From assembly GCA_013112575.1 (NCBI GenBank), contig JABFGG010000017.1:1-64000 (forward strand): a DNA stretch of 64,000 nt, written 5' to 3'. The number at the start of each line of letters is the position of its first letter. Position 1 is the stretch's first letter. Both the position numbers and the translations under genes were made by a program. This DNA is from Chloroflexota bacterium. Lineage in GTDB: Bacteria > Chloroflexota > Anaerolineae > Anaerolineales > UBA11579. A model generated the notes under the pieces. That model was not told where the DNA came from. It searched no databases and saw only the letters and a list, made by a program, of their open reading frames with translations. This document shows, piece after piece, positions 1 to 8,833 of this stretch.

Positions 1-61
1 CCTCAGCCTCTCGCAATTTCATGATAATTTGCTCGGTTGAAAAACGTCTTTTCTTGGGCAT
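1..61 (-). CDS. IS3-family transposase OrfA, N-terminal fragment
   Basis: The minus-strand ATG at 61 opens a frame reading MPKKRRFSTEQIIMKLREAE, which then runs off the window edge. The pattern K-R-F-S-x-E-Q-I-I-x-x-L-R-E-A-E is the start of the helix-turn-helix OrfA protein of IS3 elements. In that family OrfA binds the IS ends and is joined to OrfB by a programmed frameshift. The upstream bases include ATGGAGG, a plausible ribosome site. Only about 20 residues are visible, so the subgroup cannot be fixed. Confidence 0.7.
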   Translation of the reverse strand, partial: MPKKRRFSTEQIIMKLREAE

Positions 62-127
62 AGCCTGCCTCCATTTTCGTTCCAGATCGTATCATTTCAT
101 TTGGAACGGATTTTGGGGTGCAGGTCA
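1..127 (-). mobile_element. End of an IS3-family insertion sequence (rest lies left of the window)
   Basis: Read on the minus strand from 127, the sequence begins TGACCTGCACCCCAAAA, which has the TG-start and C-rich look of IS3-family terminal inverted repeats. A transposase OrfA start follows 66 bases further in. To the right of 127 the reading frame becomes integrase-like at once, so 127/128 is the likely junction. The other IS end and the target-site duplication are outside the window, so the exact edge is an inference from the homology break. Confidence 0.75.
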
Positions 128-911
128 CAAGGTTTCAGGAGTGAGTGATCGGTCAGTTAGAATGATTCATACTGTCTTGCATCGGTCACTTAGCCAAGCA
201 GTTCAATATGGTCTGCTCCTGAAAAACCCTGCGACAGGTGTGAACCTTCCAAAGAGACAGTGGAAGGAAATGAAGTTCTATGACGAAGGCCAGGTCCAAA
301 GGCTGCTAAAAAGTGCAAGAGAGCATCAACCCAGGTATTTAGCTTTGTTCAAGCTGGCTATTACGACTGGCATGCGACAAGGTGAATTACTCGGTCTCAA
401 GTGGGTTGACCTTGATTGGAACCGCCAAACGTTGCATGTTCGAAGGCAACTGAAAAGGCGTAAAGGTGGTGGCTTTCGCTTTGCGTCACCAAAGACAAAT
501 GCAGGTGTTCGGAAGCTGGCATTAGGTGCTGACACTATTCAGCTGCTAAGGGTACATCAGAAGTTGATTAGAGAAGATAAATCGAAGGCAGGTTCAAAGT
601 GGAAAGAAAACGATATGATGTTTCCCAGCCTTGTAGGAACGCCAACGCAACCGGATAAGATTATCAATCGCTTCAAGAGAATTGCATCGAAGGCGGGATT
701 GCCCGAAATCAGGTTTCACGACTTGAGACATACAGCTGCCTCACTCATGCTGAATAACAATATCCCTTTGCTCGTAGTCTCAAGAAGGTTGGGCCATTCA
801 AAGCCAAGTGTCACGCTTGATGTTTATGGGCATTTGATCTCAAACATGCAAGAAGATGTGGCGGATCTTATGGATAAGATTACTGAGATTAAAATAGGTT
901 CTAATTGTTAG
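128..911 (+). pseudogene. Tyrosine recombinase/integrase, 5' end removed by the IS insertion
   Basis: The frame from 128 to the stop at 911 encodes the back of a core-binding (SAM-like) domain and a complete catalytic domain. The catalytic set is visible: Arg in TTGMRQGELLGLKW, Lys in SPKT, the H-x-x-R of FHDLRHTAASL, His in LGHSKPS and the Tyr of DVYGHL. The frame is open further left to 21, but 21-127 is antisense to the IS, so those first 36 codons are not integrase. The arm-binding N-terminus is missing; the first internal ATG is at 162. It lies 540 bases from a tRNA-Gln gene, a common integration target. The remnant probably cannot act alone, although a shortened protein could be made from an IS-borne promoter. 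Confidence 0.8.
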
Positions 912-917
912 CGGGAA

Positions 918-1283
918 TTATGAAACATTGCCATTGAGAGTTGGTGGGCCATTCATAATTGAACTAATTACTATTGCCAAAAGAATTAGACTACCAAGTA
1001 CTATCATGCAGCCAACTAAAAATGCACTTGGGCCTTCAAGTAAATTCTTATTCTCCATGAAGGGAAATTCTTGTCTAATAGCAATGAGTGCTCCATTGAT
1101 AATTCCAAGAGGAAAAACAATGAATGCATAGATTGCGGCTTTGACATCATCATTTCCTAAACTGGTTGCAAAAAAAAGTAATTCGATAAGTATTATTGAA
1201 ACCAGAAAGAAAACAGTGCTAACACCGATTATTCTGTGGGTGCTTTGGTTTTGAATGTATTGGAGTATGTCTTGTACTTTCAT
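918..1283 (-). CDS. Small membrane protein of unknown function
   Basis: A 121-residue protein with about four hydrophobic segments (roughly residues 18-42, 48-66, 84-108 and near the C-terminus). The loops are short and I recognise no domain. It is convergent with the integrase remnant, whose stop is six bases from its own stop, and it sits between that remnant and the tRNA-Gln gene. It is therefore probably cargo of the same integrative element. No clear ribosome-binding site precedes the ATG at 1283. The regular spacing of hydrophobic stretches argues for a real gene. Confidence 0.5.
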   Translation of the reverse strand: MKVQDILQYIQNQSTHRIIGVSTVFFLVSIILIELLFFATSLGNDDVKAAIYAFIVFPLGIINGALIAIRQEFPFMENKNLLEGPSAFLVGCMIVLGSLILLAIVISSIMNGPPTLNGNVS

Positions 1284-1361
1284 TGAATGGCAAGGACTCG
1301 AATGATTTAGATACCCTCATAGACTAAAATTTGATTATAACAGCAGCCATCTGAAATCTGG

Positions 1362-1382
1362 TTGCACCCGAATTGCACCCGA
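1362..1382. repeat. Two tandem copies of TTGCACCCGA
   Basis: The decamer TTGCACCCGA occurs at 1362-1371 and again at 1373-1382, an 11-base period or about one helical turn. It lies between the integrase remnant and the tRNA-Gln gene. The spacing would suit an integrase arm-type or other protein-binding site, but that is an inference from position alone. Confidence 0.35.
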
Positions 1383-1419
1383 TTGAAATTCACTTCTGGG
1401 GAAATTACTCGAAAAAAGC

Positions 1420-1446
1420 AAAATACCCCATATATAGGGGTATTTT
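1420..1446. terminator. Bidirectional hairpin downstream of tRNA-Gln
   Basis: AAAATACCCC (1420-1429) pairs with GGGGTATTTT (1437-1446) across a seven-base loop. T-rich tracts follow on both strands. It lies just past the 3' end of the minus-strand tRNA and is probably its terminator. Confidence 0.7.
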
Positions 1447-1450
1447 TTAG

Positions 1451-1523
1451 GCTGAGGGACATGGATTCGAACCATGACTTTCTGTTCCAGAGACAGACGT
1501 CCTGCCGTTAGACAATCCCTCAG
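1451..1523 (-). tRNA. tRNA-Gln (anticodon CUG)
   Basis: On the minus strand the acceptor stem CTGAGGG pairs with CCCTCAG. The anticodon stem TCTGT/ACAGA encloses the loop CTCTGGA, giving anticodon CUG, which reads CAG. The T-arm CATGG-TTCGAAT-CCATG is perfect. The D-stem is short and weak, as is usual for bacterial tRNA-Gln. CCA is not encoded. The 3' end points toward the integrase remnant, the usual geometry for a tRNA used as an attachment site. The dedicated GlnRS gene lies about 4 kb away. Confidence 0.9.
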
Positions 1524-1631
1524 TGTACAGCCGACATTTTAACATGCATTAATTTTTTCGTCCACTTTGAAGTGGTTTTTTGTAGTGCAAGACATGTTAC
1601 ACTTTTGAAAAGTCAGTAGCAGGTAAACTAA

Positions 1632-3602
1632 TTGGCCACTAATTCTCTTTTATCTTCTGGGCGAAAGTCGTTAGGTACATTTCTATCAACCCCCTGGGTT
1701 ATGGTCTTTCTCATATTTATATTTGGGACTTTCTTTCGTTTTTACCAATTGTCCGCGCATCCTCTCTGGATTGATGAGATCTATACGGGTATTTTTGCAC
1801 ATAGCGACAATACCATCCGAGAGGTTCTTGAATGGTCGTTCGCGCCTCCGTTACCGCGTCCGCCGTTTATTTTCCTTGCCTCACATTCATTGTTGAGTCT
1901 ATTTGGGCAAAACACTTTTGCTTTACGGTTGCTGGGGGCAGTGACAGGCAGCTTGAGTATTTTGGCGATTTATCAACTCGGCAGACTTTTCTTTTACCGA
2001 AACGTTGGTCTCATTAGTGCCGTACTAGTAGCAGTTTCGCCTCTTCATATCTATCATTCCAGAGAAGCCCGTTACTACAGCCCGGTAATTCTTTTCTCAT
2101 TGCTCAGTTTCATTTTTTTGTATCAAGCTATTCAATCGAGTCAAAGAAGATTTTGGTTTGGTTTTACTTTGTCGACGATTCTCCTCATATATACTCACTT
2201 GTTAGCTTCACTTTTCATTGTTGCACAGATCGCTTACATTCTAATACTTTTCCTGATTGATCATGATGTCGTTAGAGTGAGGAAAATCTCATATGCGGAT
2301 ATACGCTCCAGCTACGTATTTCCTTTTGTAATTAGTTTGATTATCTCGGGGGTTGCACTCCTGCCGATGATTCCTCCTATACTAGAATGGGCATTGAATG
2401 GGACTACATTTAGTAGCGAAAACACCCTCTACGGAATCGGGATTACCCCTGGCTTCTTTCTGGACATGTACGCCAACTTTGGGGCCGGACGAGGTATACC
2501 GCTATCGCTTTATGCTAGTGTATTTCTATTTGGCATCTTAGCTTCCTGGCAAAATTATTCCAGACAACTCGTGTTATTGCTGATTTGTAACAGTTTGCCT
2601 GTCTTCATTGTGTATTTCTTGCAACCTCAGCATTGGTTTTCCCCGAAATATGTGATCTTTATCCTACCTTTGTATTTGATCTGGGTCGCGTTCGGCATCG
2701 AGTATTTGGTCAGTTTGATCATGGATATTTCGAAGAGGTGGAAGCTAACAGGGCGGGTGAAACCTGTCTGGACGGCTGTCATTCTCGGTGTATTTATTTT
2801 TGCAGCTTTGGCAAAATTGGAAGAGGCCCATTTCCCCAATATTGATAACTGGCAAGCTTATAGGGAATTCCTGGAAGCGAACGTCAAGCAAGGAGATACT
2901 ATCGTCGTCTTCCCTAACACTATCGGAACGATGGAGAACGACCGGGTACTTGATTATTTTGGACCATTTAGCAATGATGTAGATGTTCAGGTTGTAGCTG
3001 ATTTTAGCCAACTCAGTGAAATCACTCGTAATAGTTCCAGGGTGTGGGCCATTGCTGATAGTTTCACTCATCTTGAGCTGGCTGAATCTATAGCTGTGTG
3101 GATGGCTGGTCAGATAAGTTTGCCCCTGAATTTTGACGAGAATGACAGTATATATTTCCTGGGTGATTTCTCAAGTATTTCTGAGATACTAAGTGAAAGT
3201 GAGCAATTTGAAATTGAATTCCCTGCAATATACACTTCAATTGGTGATGCATACATTTCCCAGAATGAGATCGAAAAAGGAGAATTAGCATACCAGTCAG
3301 CGATTACTTTGGATCCTTCCCAAGGGTTGTGGCGTTTTCGCCTGGGAGAATTCTATTTTCGATCTGGTGATCTTATTTCTGCAGAAAGGGAGATCAAAGA
3401 AGCCATTCGGCTTGATCCTCAAATCCCCGGTTTTCATGCAGCGCTAGGTGAGATCTATGCGCGGACCGGGCGTACAGAGTTGGCCATCACTGAATATCAA
3501 CAAGCTATTCAATTTTGGCGCCAATTGTACATTGGCCAAACAGAATCCGATTTCCTCTTGGGATGGCAAGCAGCCCTTGAACAATTACAAAGTTCGAATT
3601 AA
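1632..3602 (+). CDS. GT39-like membrane glycosyltransferase with C-terminal TPR domain
   Basis: A 656-residue integral membrane protein with about ten hydrophobic segments over residues 20-400. Near residue 48 is HPLWIDEI, matching the acidic motif in the first outer loop of GT39/ArnT-type enzymes. HSREARYYS near residue 137 is a second typical loop motif. This superfamily moves sugars from polyprenyl-phosphate carriers to lipids or proteins at the outer membrane face. Residues about 530-645 form three TPR units (e.g. LGEIYARTGRTELAITEYQQAI), an unusual attachment that suggests a protein partner or substrate. The start is TTG at 1632 with only a weak AGGTA upstream, so it is uncertain by a few codons. 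The acceptor cannot be told from sequence. Confidence 0.75.
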   Translation: MATNSLLSSGRKSLGTFLSTPWVMVFLIFIFGTFFRFYQLSAHPLWIDEIYTGIFAHSDNTIREVLEWSFAPPLPRPPFIFLASHSLLSLFGQNTFALRLLGAVTGSLSILAIYQLGRLFFYRNVGLISAVLVAVSPLHIYHSREARYYSPVILFSLLSFIFLYQAIQSSQRRFWFGFTLSTILLIYTHLLASLFIVAQIAYILILFLIDHDVVRVRKISYADIRSSYVFPFVISLIISGVALLPMIPPILEWALNGTTFSSENTLYGIGITPGFFLDMYANFGAGRGIPLSLYASVFLFGILASWQNYSRQLVLLLICNSLPVFIVYFLQPQHWFSPKYVIFILPLYLIWVAFGIEYLVSLIMDISKRWKLTGRVKPVWTAVILGVFIFAALAKLEEAHFPNIDNWQAYREFLEANVKQGDTIVVFPNTIGTMENDRVLDYFGPFSNDVDVQVVADFSQLSEITRNSSRVWAIADSFTHLELAESIAVWMAGQISLPLNFDENDSIYFLGDFSSISEILSESEQFEIEFPAIYTSIGDAYISQNEIEKGELAYQSAITLDPSQGLWRFRLGEFYFRSGDLISAEREIKEAIRLDPQIPGFHAALGEIYARTGRTELAITEYQQAIQFWRQLYIGQTESDFLLGWQAALEQLQSSN

Positions 3603-3642
3603 TCTATTGGGGTCAGATTAATTCAAAGCTATAGTATCTAAA

Positions 3643-3671
3643 TTGACATAATTATTCCACCTTGCTAAAAT
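3643..3671 (+). promoter_or_regulatory. Near-consensus sigma-70 promoter
   Basis: TTGACA at 3643-3648, a 17-base spacer, then TAAAAT at 3666-3671. This is a perfect -35 and a 5/6 -10 at optimal spacing, about 40 bases upstream of the small secreted protein gene at 3712. It is among the best promoter matches in the window and implies strong expression. Confidence 0.75.
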
Positions 3672-3711
3672 GTAAGGTATTCATTCACCAATTGTCCGGA
3701 GGAGAGCAGTT

Positions 3712-4248
3712 ATGTCTATTGTTTTAAGTAAGAAGGCCATAAGGCGCAACTGGCCAGTCATCATTTTGATGCTGTTCGTTGTGCTTCTAATTGGCCTGAC
3801 AGCCTACCAGCAGGTGGCTTTTGCCGGACCTGCCACAGGCGATCCGCTCACTGAGCCAAGTAGTTTTGGTTTTGGTGAATGTTATGATTGTGGACCTCCA
3901 CCAGTGGTTCCACCCCCACCGCCTCCCCCAGCAGGCAACAACATTAATGCAGATAAGAAGTGCAAGATGTTGGTCTTTCCAAGTACGATCACACTGGGTG
4001 AGCCCTTTGAAGTGTGCTGGATCGGTGATAAGTTCTCAGATGTAAAACTAGGCCCGATTAGCTCCTTAACACCCAATGAAAGTAGTCCATACATCACGCA
4101 GTTAGACAATGGCAAAGGCTTGTTCTGTCATTCCTTCACAGTCCCCTCTATCAATAATACTGACTTAGATCCTGGAACCTATGATTTCCGTTGCATAGGT
4201 GCAGGTGGAACTGTTTTTCAGGATAATGTAATGGTCGTAAGCCCCTAA
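3712..4248 (+). CDS. Small secreted protein with poly-proline linker and Ig-like C-terminal region
   Basis: A 178-residue protein. Residues 1-38 form a signal peptide (basic start, hydrophobic core at 14-30, AFA cleavage site), so the mature chain would begin GPATGDP. A Cys-containing stretch (FGECYDCG) and a run of prolines (about 63-74) lead to a beta-rich domain of about 100 residues with four more cysteines, probably disulphide-bonded outside the cell. GGAGAG sits just before the ATG. It is a single-gene unit between a strong promoter and a strong terminator, pointing to an abundant exported product. I do not recognise the family. The mature N-terminus resembles that of the micropeptide at 34133. 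Confidence 0.7.
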   Translation: MSIVLSKKAIRRNWPVIILMLFVVLLIGLTAYQQVAFAGPATGDPLTEPSSFGFGECYDCGPPPVVPPPPPPPAGNNINADKKCKMLVFPSTITLGEPFEVCWIGDKFSDVKLGPISSLTPNESSPYITQLDNGKGLFCHSFTVPSINNTDLDPGTYDFRCIGAGGTVFQDNVMVVSP

Positions 4249-4269
4249 ACTCCTGCTGGTTCGATCAAG

Positions 4270-4300
4270 GCGCCTGGGTCCTTTGCTCAGGCGCTTTTTT
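4270..4300 (+). terminator. Rho-independent terminator of the secreted-protein gene
   Basis: GCGCCTG (4270-4276) pairs with CAGGCGC (4288-4294) and is followed by TTTTTT. It lies 20 bases past the stop at 4248 and before the next gene's start. Confidence 0.85.
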
Positions 4301-4311
4301 GTGATTTGTCA

Positions 4312-5595
4312 ATGAACATAAGGCGTATTAATTTACTTATGATTTTGGGTGGTTTTTTTCTTATCTGTGGCTGCCAGCCAATTGAATCTGTTGGGGAAAC
4401 ATCAATTTCGATTACTGTGCCTATGGCAACTTTTTCGAATCAAACCCCAACCTTGGAGCCCACAGAAACTTTATCCTCCGAGCCTAATCATTTCTCATCC
4501 GAACCGATTGTGCCTGTCCCTGACATAAATAAATATCAATGGCGGCTGATCGCTGAGGGTTTTGACCAACCGACTGTGTTAACCCACGCTGGCGACGGCT
4601 CGCAACGTTTGTTTGTAGCTGAAAAAACTGGCCGTATTCATATCATTGCGGATAACTGGGTGAATGTTGAACCTTTTTTGGATATTCACGAAAAAGTTTT
4701 TACTGAACAGAATGCAGGATTGTTGGGACTAACTTTCCACCCGAATTTTGAGCAGAATGGATTTTTCTTTGTCTATTATGTTAATCAACAAAGGAATAGT
4801 GTTGTCGCCCGTTACACAGTTTCGCAAAGTGAAAGTGATAAAGTTGAAGCAAATAGTGAGCAAATCATTTTGGAAATTGATGAAGGCCAGGCGGGTCATT
4901 ACGCAGGGACAATGACCTTTGGGCCTGATGGGTATCTTTATATTGGCGTAGGTGATGGGGGACTAGATAATGCAGAACTTGAGAACAACTCTGCACAAGA
5001 CATAAACTCACTCAAAGGCAAGATATTACGTATTGACGTGAGTCAGGGGCTGGCGCACTCGGTTCCCGAAGACAATCTATTTGTAGGTAAAGAGGGACGC
5101 GATGAGATTTGGGCGCTCGGCTTGCGCAATCCATGGGGGTTTTCATTTGATCGTGAAACTGGCGAAATGTTTGTGGCCGACCCTGGGCATAATGCTATCG
5201 AAGAGATCAATTACTTGCCGGGGGTCGATTACCGCCGCCGTAATTTCTCCTGGAATTTTTTGGAAGGCAGCCAGGAGTTTTTGAGTCCATTGCCATCGGG
5301 GAATAACTATATCTTCCCGATTTATGAGTACGGCCATGAATATGGCTTTTGTTCAACAATTGGTGGACAGGTATATCGGGGAGTAAGGATGCCCGAGTGG
5401 CAGGGCTTTTATATTTTTGGTGACTTTTGCCAGGGAGATGTGTGGGCCATGGTGCGGAATTTTGATGGCTCCTGGTCCATTGAGGGCCTGGCTCGCTTTG
5501 AAACCCCCATCACCGCTTTTGGAACAGATGAAAGTGGTGAGGTTTACCTGCTAAGCCTCAATGGAGGCGTGAGGCTGCTGGCACCTAATCCATAG
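4312..5595 (+). CDS. PQQ-dependent sugar dehydrogenase-type beta-propeller lipoprotein
   Basis: The protein starts with a lipoprotein signal (hydrophobic stretch ending FLICGC), then a Thr/Ser/Pro linker, then a six-bladed propeller of the glucose/sorbosone dehydrogenase family. Family motifs are LLGLTFHPNF, GHYAGTMTFGPDGYLYIG-GDGG, KGKILRID, RNPWGFSFD and VADPGHN. Such enzymes oxidise aldose sugars at the cell surface using PQQ and Ca2+. No PQQ synthesis genes are present here, so cofactor supply and true activity are unknown. I prefer the ATG at 4312 to the in-frame TTG at 4306, which abuts the upstream terminator. The gene ends ten bases from the convergent glnS stop. Confidence 0.8.
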   Translation: MNIRRINLLMILGGFFLICGCQPIESVGETSISITVPMATFSNQTPTLEPTETLSSEPNHFSSEPIVPVPDINKYQWRLIAEGFDQPTVLTHAGDGSQRLFVAEKTGRIHIIADNWVNVEPFLDIHEKVFTEQNAGLLGLTFHPNFEQNGFFFVYYVNQQRNSVVARYTVSQSESDKVEANSEQIILEIDEGQAGHYAGTMTFGPDGYLYIGVGDGGLDNAELENNSAQDINSLKGKILRIDVSQGLAHSVPEDNLFVGKEGRDEIWALGLRNPWGFSFDRETGEMFVADPGHNAIEEINYLPGVDYRRRNFSWNFLEGSQEFLSPLPSGNNYIFPIYEYGHEYGFCSTIGGQVYRGVRMPEWQGFYIFGDFCQGDVWAMVRNFDGSWSIEGLARFETPITAFGTDESGEVYLLSLNGGVRLLAPNP

Positions 5596-5605
5596 GTTTT
5601 TCGTA

Positions 5606-7300
5606 TTATTGCCTCTTCTGCTGCTTCGCCCAACTGTCCCTTAACGACACCACACGATTAAAGACCAGCTTTTCGTCTTCAGAGTTTTCTCTATCCACGT
5701 AAAAATAGCCGCTGCGCACGAATTGAAAGCGTTCATCGGGTCTGTCGTTTAGCAAGGCTGGCTCGACCTTGGCATCGCTGATAATCTCCAGGGAGTTGGA
5801 GTTGATTGCACTCAGGAAATCTTCCCCTTCCTCTGTGTCATCAGGGTTTTCCCGGTCGAAAAGATGGTTGTATAGTCTCACTTCAGCATCCACAGCATGC
5901 GCGGCCGATACCCAATGGAGGGTTCCTTTTACCCGACGGCCATCAGGTGCTTGCCCGCCCAATGAATCAGGGTCATAGGTGGCATGCACTTCAACCACAT
6001 CCCCATTTTCATTCTTAACCACATCTGTGCAGGTCACCAGGCAGGCATTCATCAAGCGTACTTCGCGGCCAGGAGATAAACGGAAATACTTAGGCGGCGG
6101 CTCTTCCATGAAATCGCTTTGTTCAATGTAGACCTCCCGCGAGAAAGGTACTTTGCGGGTCAATGAGCGTTCTTTGTCATGGCGATAATAGTCCACTTCA
6201 AATTCTTCAACCTGGTCATTTGGGAAATTGTCGATGACGAGTTTCAGTGGCTTCAACACAGCCATAGCCCGTGGTGAACGTGCATCGAGGTCTTCGCGGA
6301 TGGTGTGTTCGAACAGAGCGTAGTCGATCACGCTATTCGTTTTGGCAACGCCGATCACGTCACAGAAATTGCGTATCGCTTCTGGTGTCACCCCGCGGCG
6401 GCGCAAGCCCGATAAGGTTGGCATACGTGGGTCGTCCCAGCCGTCAACCACGCCTTCCTCCACCAACTTGAGCAGTTTACGTTTGCTCATGATTGTGTGC
6501 GTCAGATTCAGCCGGGCGAACTCGATTTGCTGCGAGTGGAAGATCTCCAGGTTGTGTAAATACCATTCGTAAAGAGGCCGGTTGTTTTCAAATTCAAGCG
6601 TACAGATTGAATGTGTAATACCTTCTATGGAATCCGATTGCCCGTGGGCCCAATCGTAGGTCGGGTAGATGTTCCATTTATCGCCCGTGCGGTGGTGTGC
6701 TGCTTTGATGATGCGATACATCACCGGATCGCGCAGGTTCATGTTGGGGGCCGCCATGTCGATCTTGACACGTAACACGCGCGAACCTTCATCGAATTCA
6801 CCATTCTTCATGCGTTCAAACAGGTCCAGGTTCTCTTCCACACTGCGATTGCGGTGTGGGCTGTCCTTGCCTGGCTCGGTTAGCGTGCCGCGATACTTTC
6901 GCATTTCTTCCTGGCTTAGGTCATCTACATAAGCTTTGCCTTGCTTGATCATATCAGTGGCATATTCGTAGAGCTGGTCGAAGTAATCAGAGGCGTAGCG
7001 CTCATTGCCTTCCCACTCAAAGCCTAGCCAGCGCACGTCCTCTTTGATTGAGTCAACGTACTCGGGGTCTTCCGTTAGGGGGTTGGTGTCATCAAAGCGC
7101 AGGTTAGTCTTGCCGCCAAAATCCTGGGCCAATCCAAAATTGAGGCAGATGGATTTGGCATGGCCGATGTGCAGGTAGCCGTTCGGCTCCGGGGGGAAAC
7201 GCGTATGCACGCGTTTTTCGAACTTCCCGGTTTGATTATCTTCTTCTACGATCTCGTGGATGAAGGATTTAGATGCTGTGTTTTCCGTCGATTCTGTCAT
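5606..7300 (-). CDS. glnS: Glutaminyl-tRNA synthetase
   Basis: A 564-residue class I synthetase, close to the E. coli length (554). The signature [16 protein letters not shown] holds the HIGH motif near residue 45, and TIMSKRKL is the KMSKS equivalent near 265. RFDDTNP and the C-terminal beta-barrel anticodon-binding region are present. It charges tRNA-Gln directly with glutamine, bypassing the GatCAB transamidation route used by many bacteria. It lies 23 bases downstream of gltX, presumably in one transcript at the end of the cell-shape cluster. A tRNA-Gln gene is about 4 kb away. The start ATG at 7300 has only a weak ribosome site. Confidence 0.96.
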   Translation of the reverse strand: MTESTENTASKSFIHEIVEEDNQTGKFEKRVHTRFPPEPNGYLHIGHAKSICLNFGLAQDFGGKTNLRFDDTNPLTEDPEYVDSIKEDVRWLGFEWEGNERYASDYFDQLYEYATDMIKQGKAYVDDLSQEEMRKYRGTLTEPGKDSPHRNRSVEENLDLFERMKNGEFDEGSRVLRVKIDMAAPNMNLRDPVMYRIIKAAHHRTGDKWNIYPTYDWAHGQSDSIEGITHSICTLEFENNRPLYEWYLHNLEIFHSQQIEFARLNLTHTIMSKRKLLKLVEEGVVDGWDDPRMPTLSGLRRRGVTPEAIRNFCDVIGVAKTNSVIDYALFEHTIREDLDARSPRAMAVLKPLKLVIDNFPNDQVEEFEVDYYRHDKERSLTRKVPFSREVYIEQSDFMEEPPPKYFRLSPGREVRLMNACLVTCTDVVKNENGDVVEVHATYDPDSLGGQAPDGRRVKGTLHWVSAAHAVDAEVRLYNHLFDRENPDDTEEGEDFLSAINSNSLEIISDAKVEPALLNDRPDERFQFVRSGYFYVDRENSEDEKLVFNRVVSLRDSWAKQQKRQ

Positions 7301-7323
7301 GTCTGTCCGTTTGGCTGGAATGA

Positions 7324-8820
7324 TTATGCTGCCTGTGCTTCAAGTAATGCTATTGCTTTTTTTATTCGCTTTAGGGAAGTTTCCCTGCCGATGATCTCCA
7401 TACTCTCAAACAAGGGCGGGCTGACGCGTTGGCCTGTGATCGCTACCCGCAATATGCCGAACAATTGCCCAGCCTTGACTTCCATTTCGTCAGCCAGGGC
7501 ACGCAGCGGCTCTTGTAGGCTGTCATGCTCCCAATCTGTTGCCTGCTCTAGTATGCTCAAAGTTTTTTGCGCGAGGTTTGCAGACTCTTCCGCATTTAGC
7601 CCTTTGGCTACCAGTTCTTCGGGGTTTGGCTCGACTTCATCCTTGAAGAAAAATCCGGCCAGCGAGGGGGCATCGTCAATCGTGACGAGACGTTCCTGAA
7701 GCAGAGGCACGATATCTTTTAGTTTATCATCGTCAACCTCATAACCTTCAGCTTCAAAGAAAGGTAACAGCCTTTGAGCCAAATCCTTTACTTCCAGCGC
7801 CCGGATGTGTAAGCCGTTAAAGTGATCCAATTTCTTGAAGTCAATTGCCGCGGGTGATGGGTTTAATTTCTTGATGCTGAATAACTCTATAAGATTTTCC
7901 AGCCTGAAGAATTCAGTTTTATCGTCATAGCTCCAGCCCATCAGTGCGATCCAGTTGATCACCCCTTCAGGGATATAACCCATATCTTCGAGGTCTTTCA
8001 CGAAGATCGATTGGCCGCTGAGCTTCATCTGCTCGGTGTCACGCTTACTCATCTTGCCTTTGCCCTGTGGCTTCAGGAACACGGACAGGTGCACCCATTT
8101 GGGCTCCTGCCAGCCAAAAGCACGATAGATGTGGACGTGCAATGGGAACGTTGCCAGCCACTCCTCGCCTCTCGTAACGTGAGTGATTTCCATTAAGTGA
8201 TCGTCGACCATGGCGGCCAGATGATACAGAGCTTGCCCATCAGACTTGACCAGGATGTAATCATCCAGGTTTTTATTCTCAAAGGTGATCTCGCCGCGTA
8301 ATTCATCCGTTACGGTGATGCTGCCCTCACGCGGCATTTTGAAACGAATGACATGTTCTTCACCTGCTTTGATACGCTGCTGCGCATCTTCTAGAGAAAG
8401 ATTGCGGCATGTGCCCGGGTAACGCGTTTGCTCTTTGCGTTTGATCTGTTCCTGGCGGGCTGCTTCCAGTTCTTTAGGTGTGCAGAAACAATAGAAAGCG
8501 TGACCGTTTTCCAGCAACTCCTGGGCGTGTTCTCGGTAAATGGCTTTGCGTTCGGACTGCCTGTAGGGGGCGTGTGGTCCCTGGACTTCTACACCCTCAT
8601 CCCAGTTGAGCCCCAGCCATTTCAAGCTGTCCTTGAGATCATCTTCAGCCTCGGCTACGTAGCGTTTGCTGTCTGTATCCTCGATGCGCAGGATGAATTT
8701 ACCACCGGTCTGTTTGGCTAGCAAATAGTTGTACAGGGCTGTGCGGGCGCTGCCCAGATGGGTAAGGCCAGTAGGGGAGGGGGCAAAGCGCACCCGCGCG
8801 GCTTGCGATGAGTCTGTCAT
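7324..8820 (-). CDS. gltX: Glutamyl-tRNA synthetase
   Basis: A 498-residue class I enzyme. [16 protein letters not shown] carries the HIGH-type motif (HLGS) and KGKMSKRD the KMSKS loop. A CFC...C cluster ([10 protein letters not shown]...YPGTCR) resembles the zinc site of E. coli-type GluRS. I place the start at the ATG at 8820, with AGGAGC six bases upstream. The frame stays open upstream to 8889, but that part overlaps rodA and is not conserved-looking. It is 13 bases downstream of rodA and followed by glnS. If GlnRS is functional, this enzyme is expected to be discriminating for tRNA-Glu, which can be checked from its anticodon-binding domain. Confidence 0.95.
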   Translation of the reverse strand: MTDSSQAARVRFAPSPTGLTHLGSARTALYNYLLAKQTGGKFILRIEDTDSKRYVAEAEDDLKDSLKWLGLNWDEGVEVQGPHAPYRQSERKAIYREHAQELLENGHAFYCFCTPKELEAARQEQIKRKEQTRYPGTCRNLSLEDAQQRIKAGEEHVIRFKMPREGSITVTDELRGEITFENKNLDDYILVKSDGQALYHLAAMVDDHLMEITHVTRGEEWLATFPLHVHIYRAFGWQEPKWVHLSVFLKPQGKGKMSKRDTEQMKLSGQSIFVKDLEDMGYIPEGVINWIALMGWSYDDKTEFFRLENLIELFSIKKLNPSPAAIDFKKLDHFNGLHIRALEVKDLAQRLLPFFEAEGYEVDDDKLKDIVPLLQERLVTIDDAPSLAGFFFKDEVEPNPEELVAKGLNAEESANLAQKTLSILEQATDWEHDSLQEPLRALADEMEVKAGQLFGILRVAITGQRVSPPLFESMEIIGRETSLKRIKKAIALLEAQAA

Positions 8821-8833
8821 GTTGCTCCTGGAG

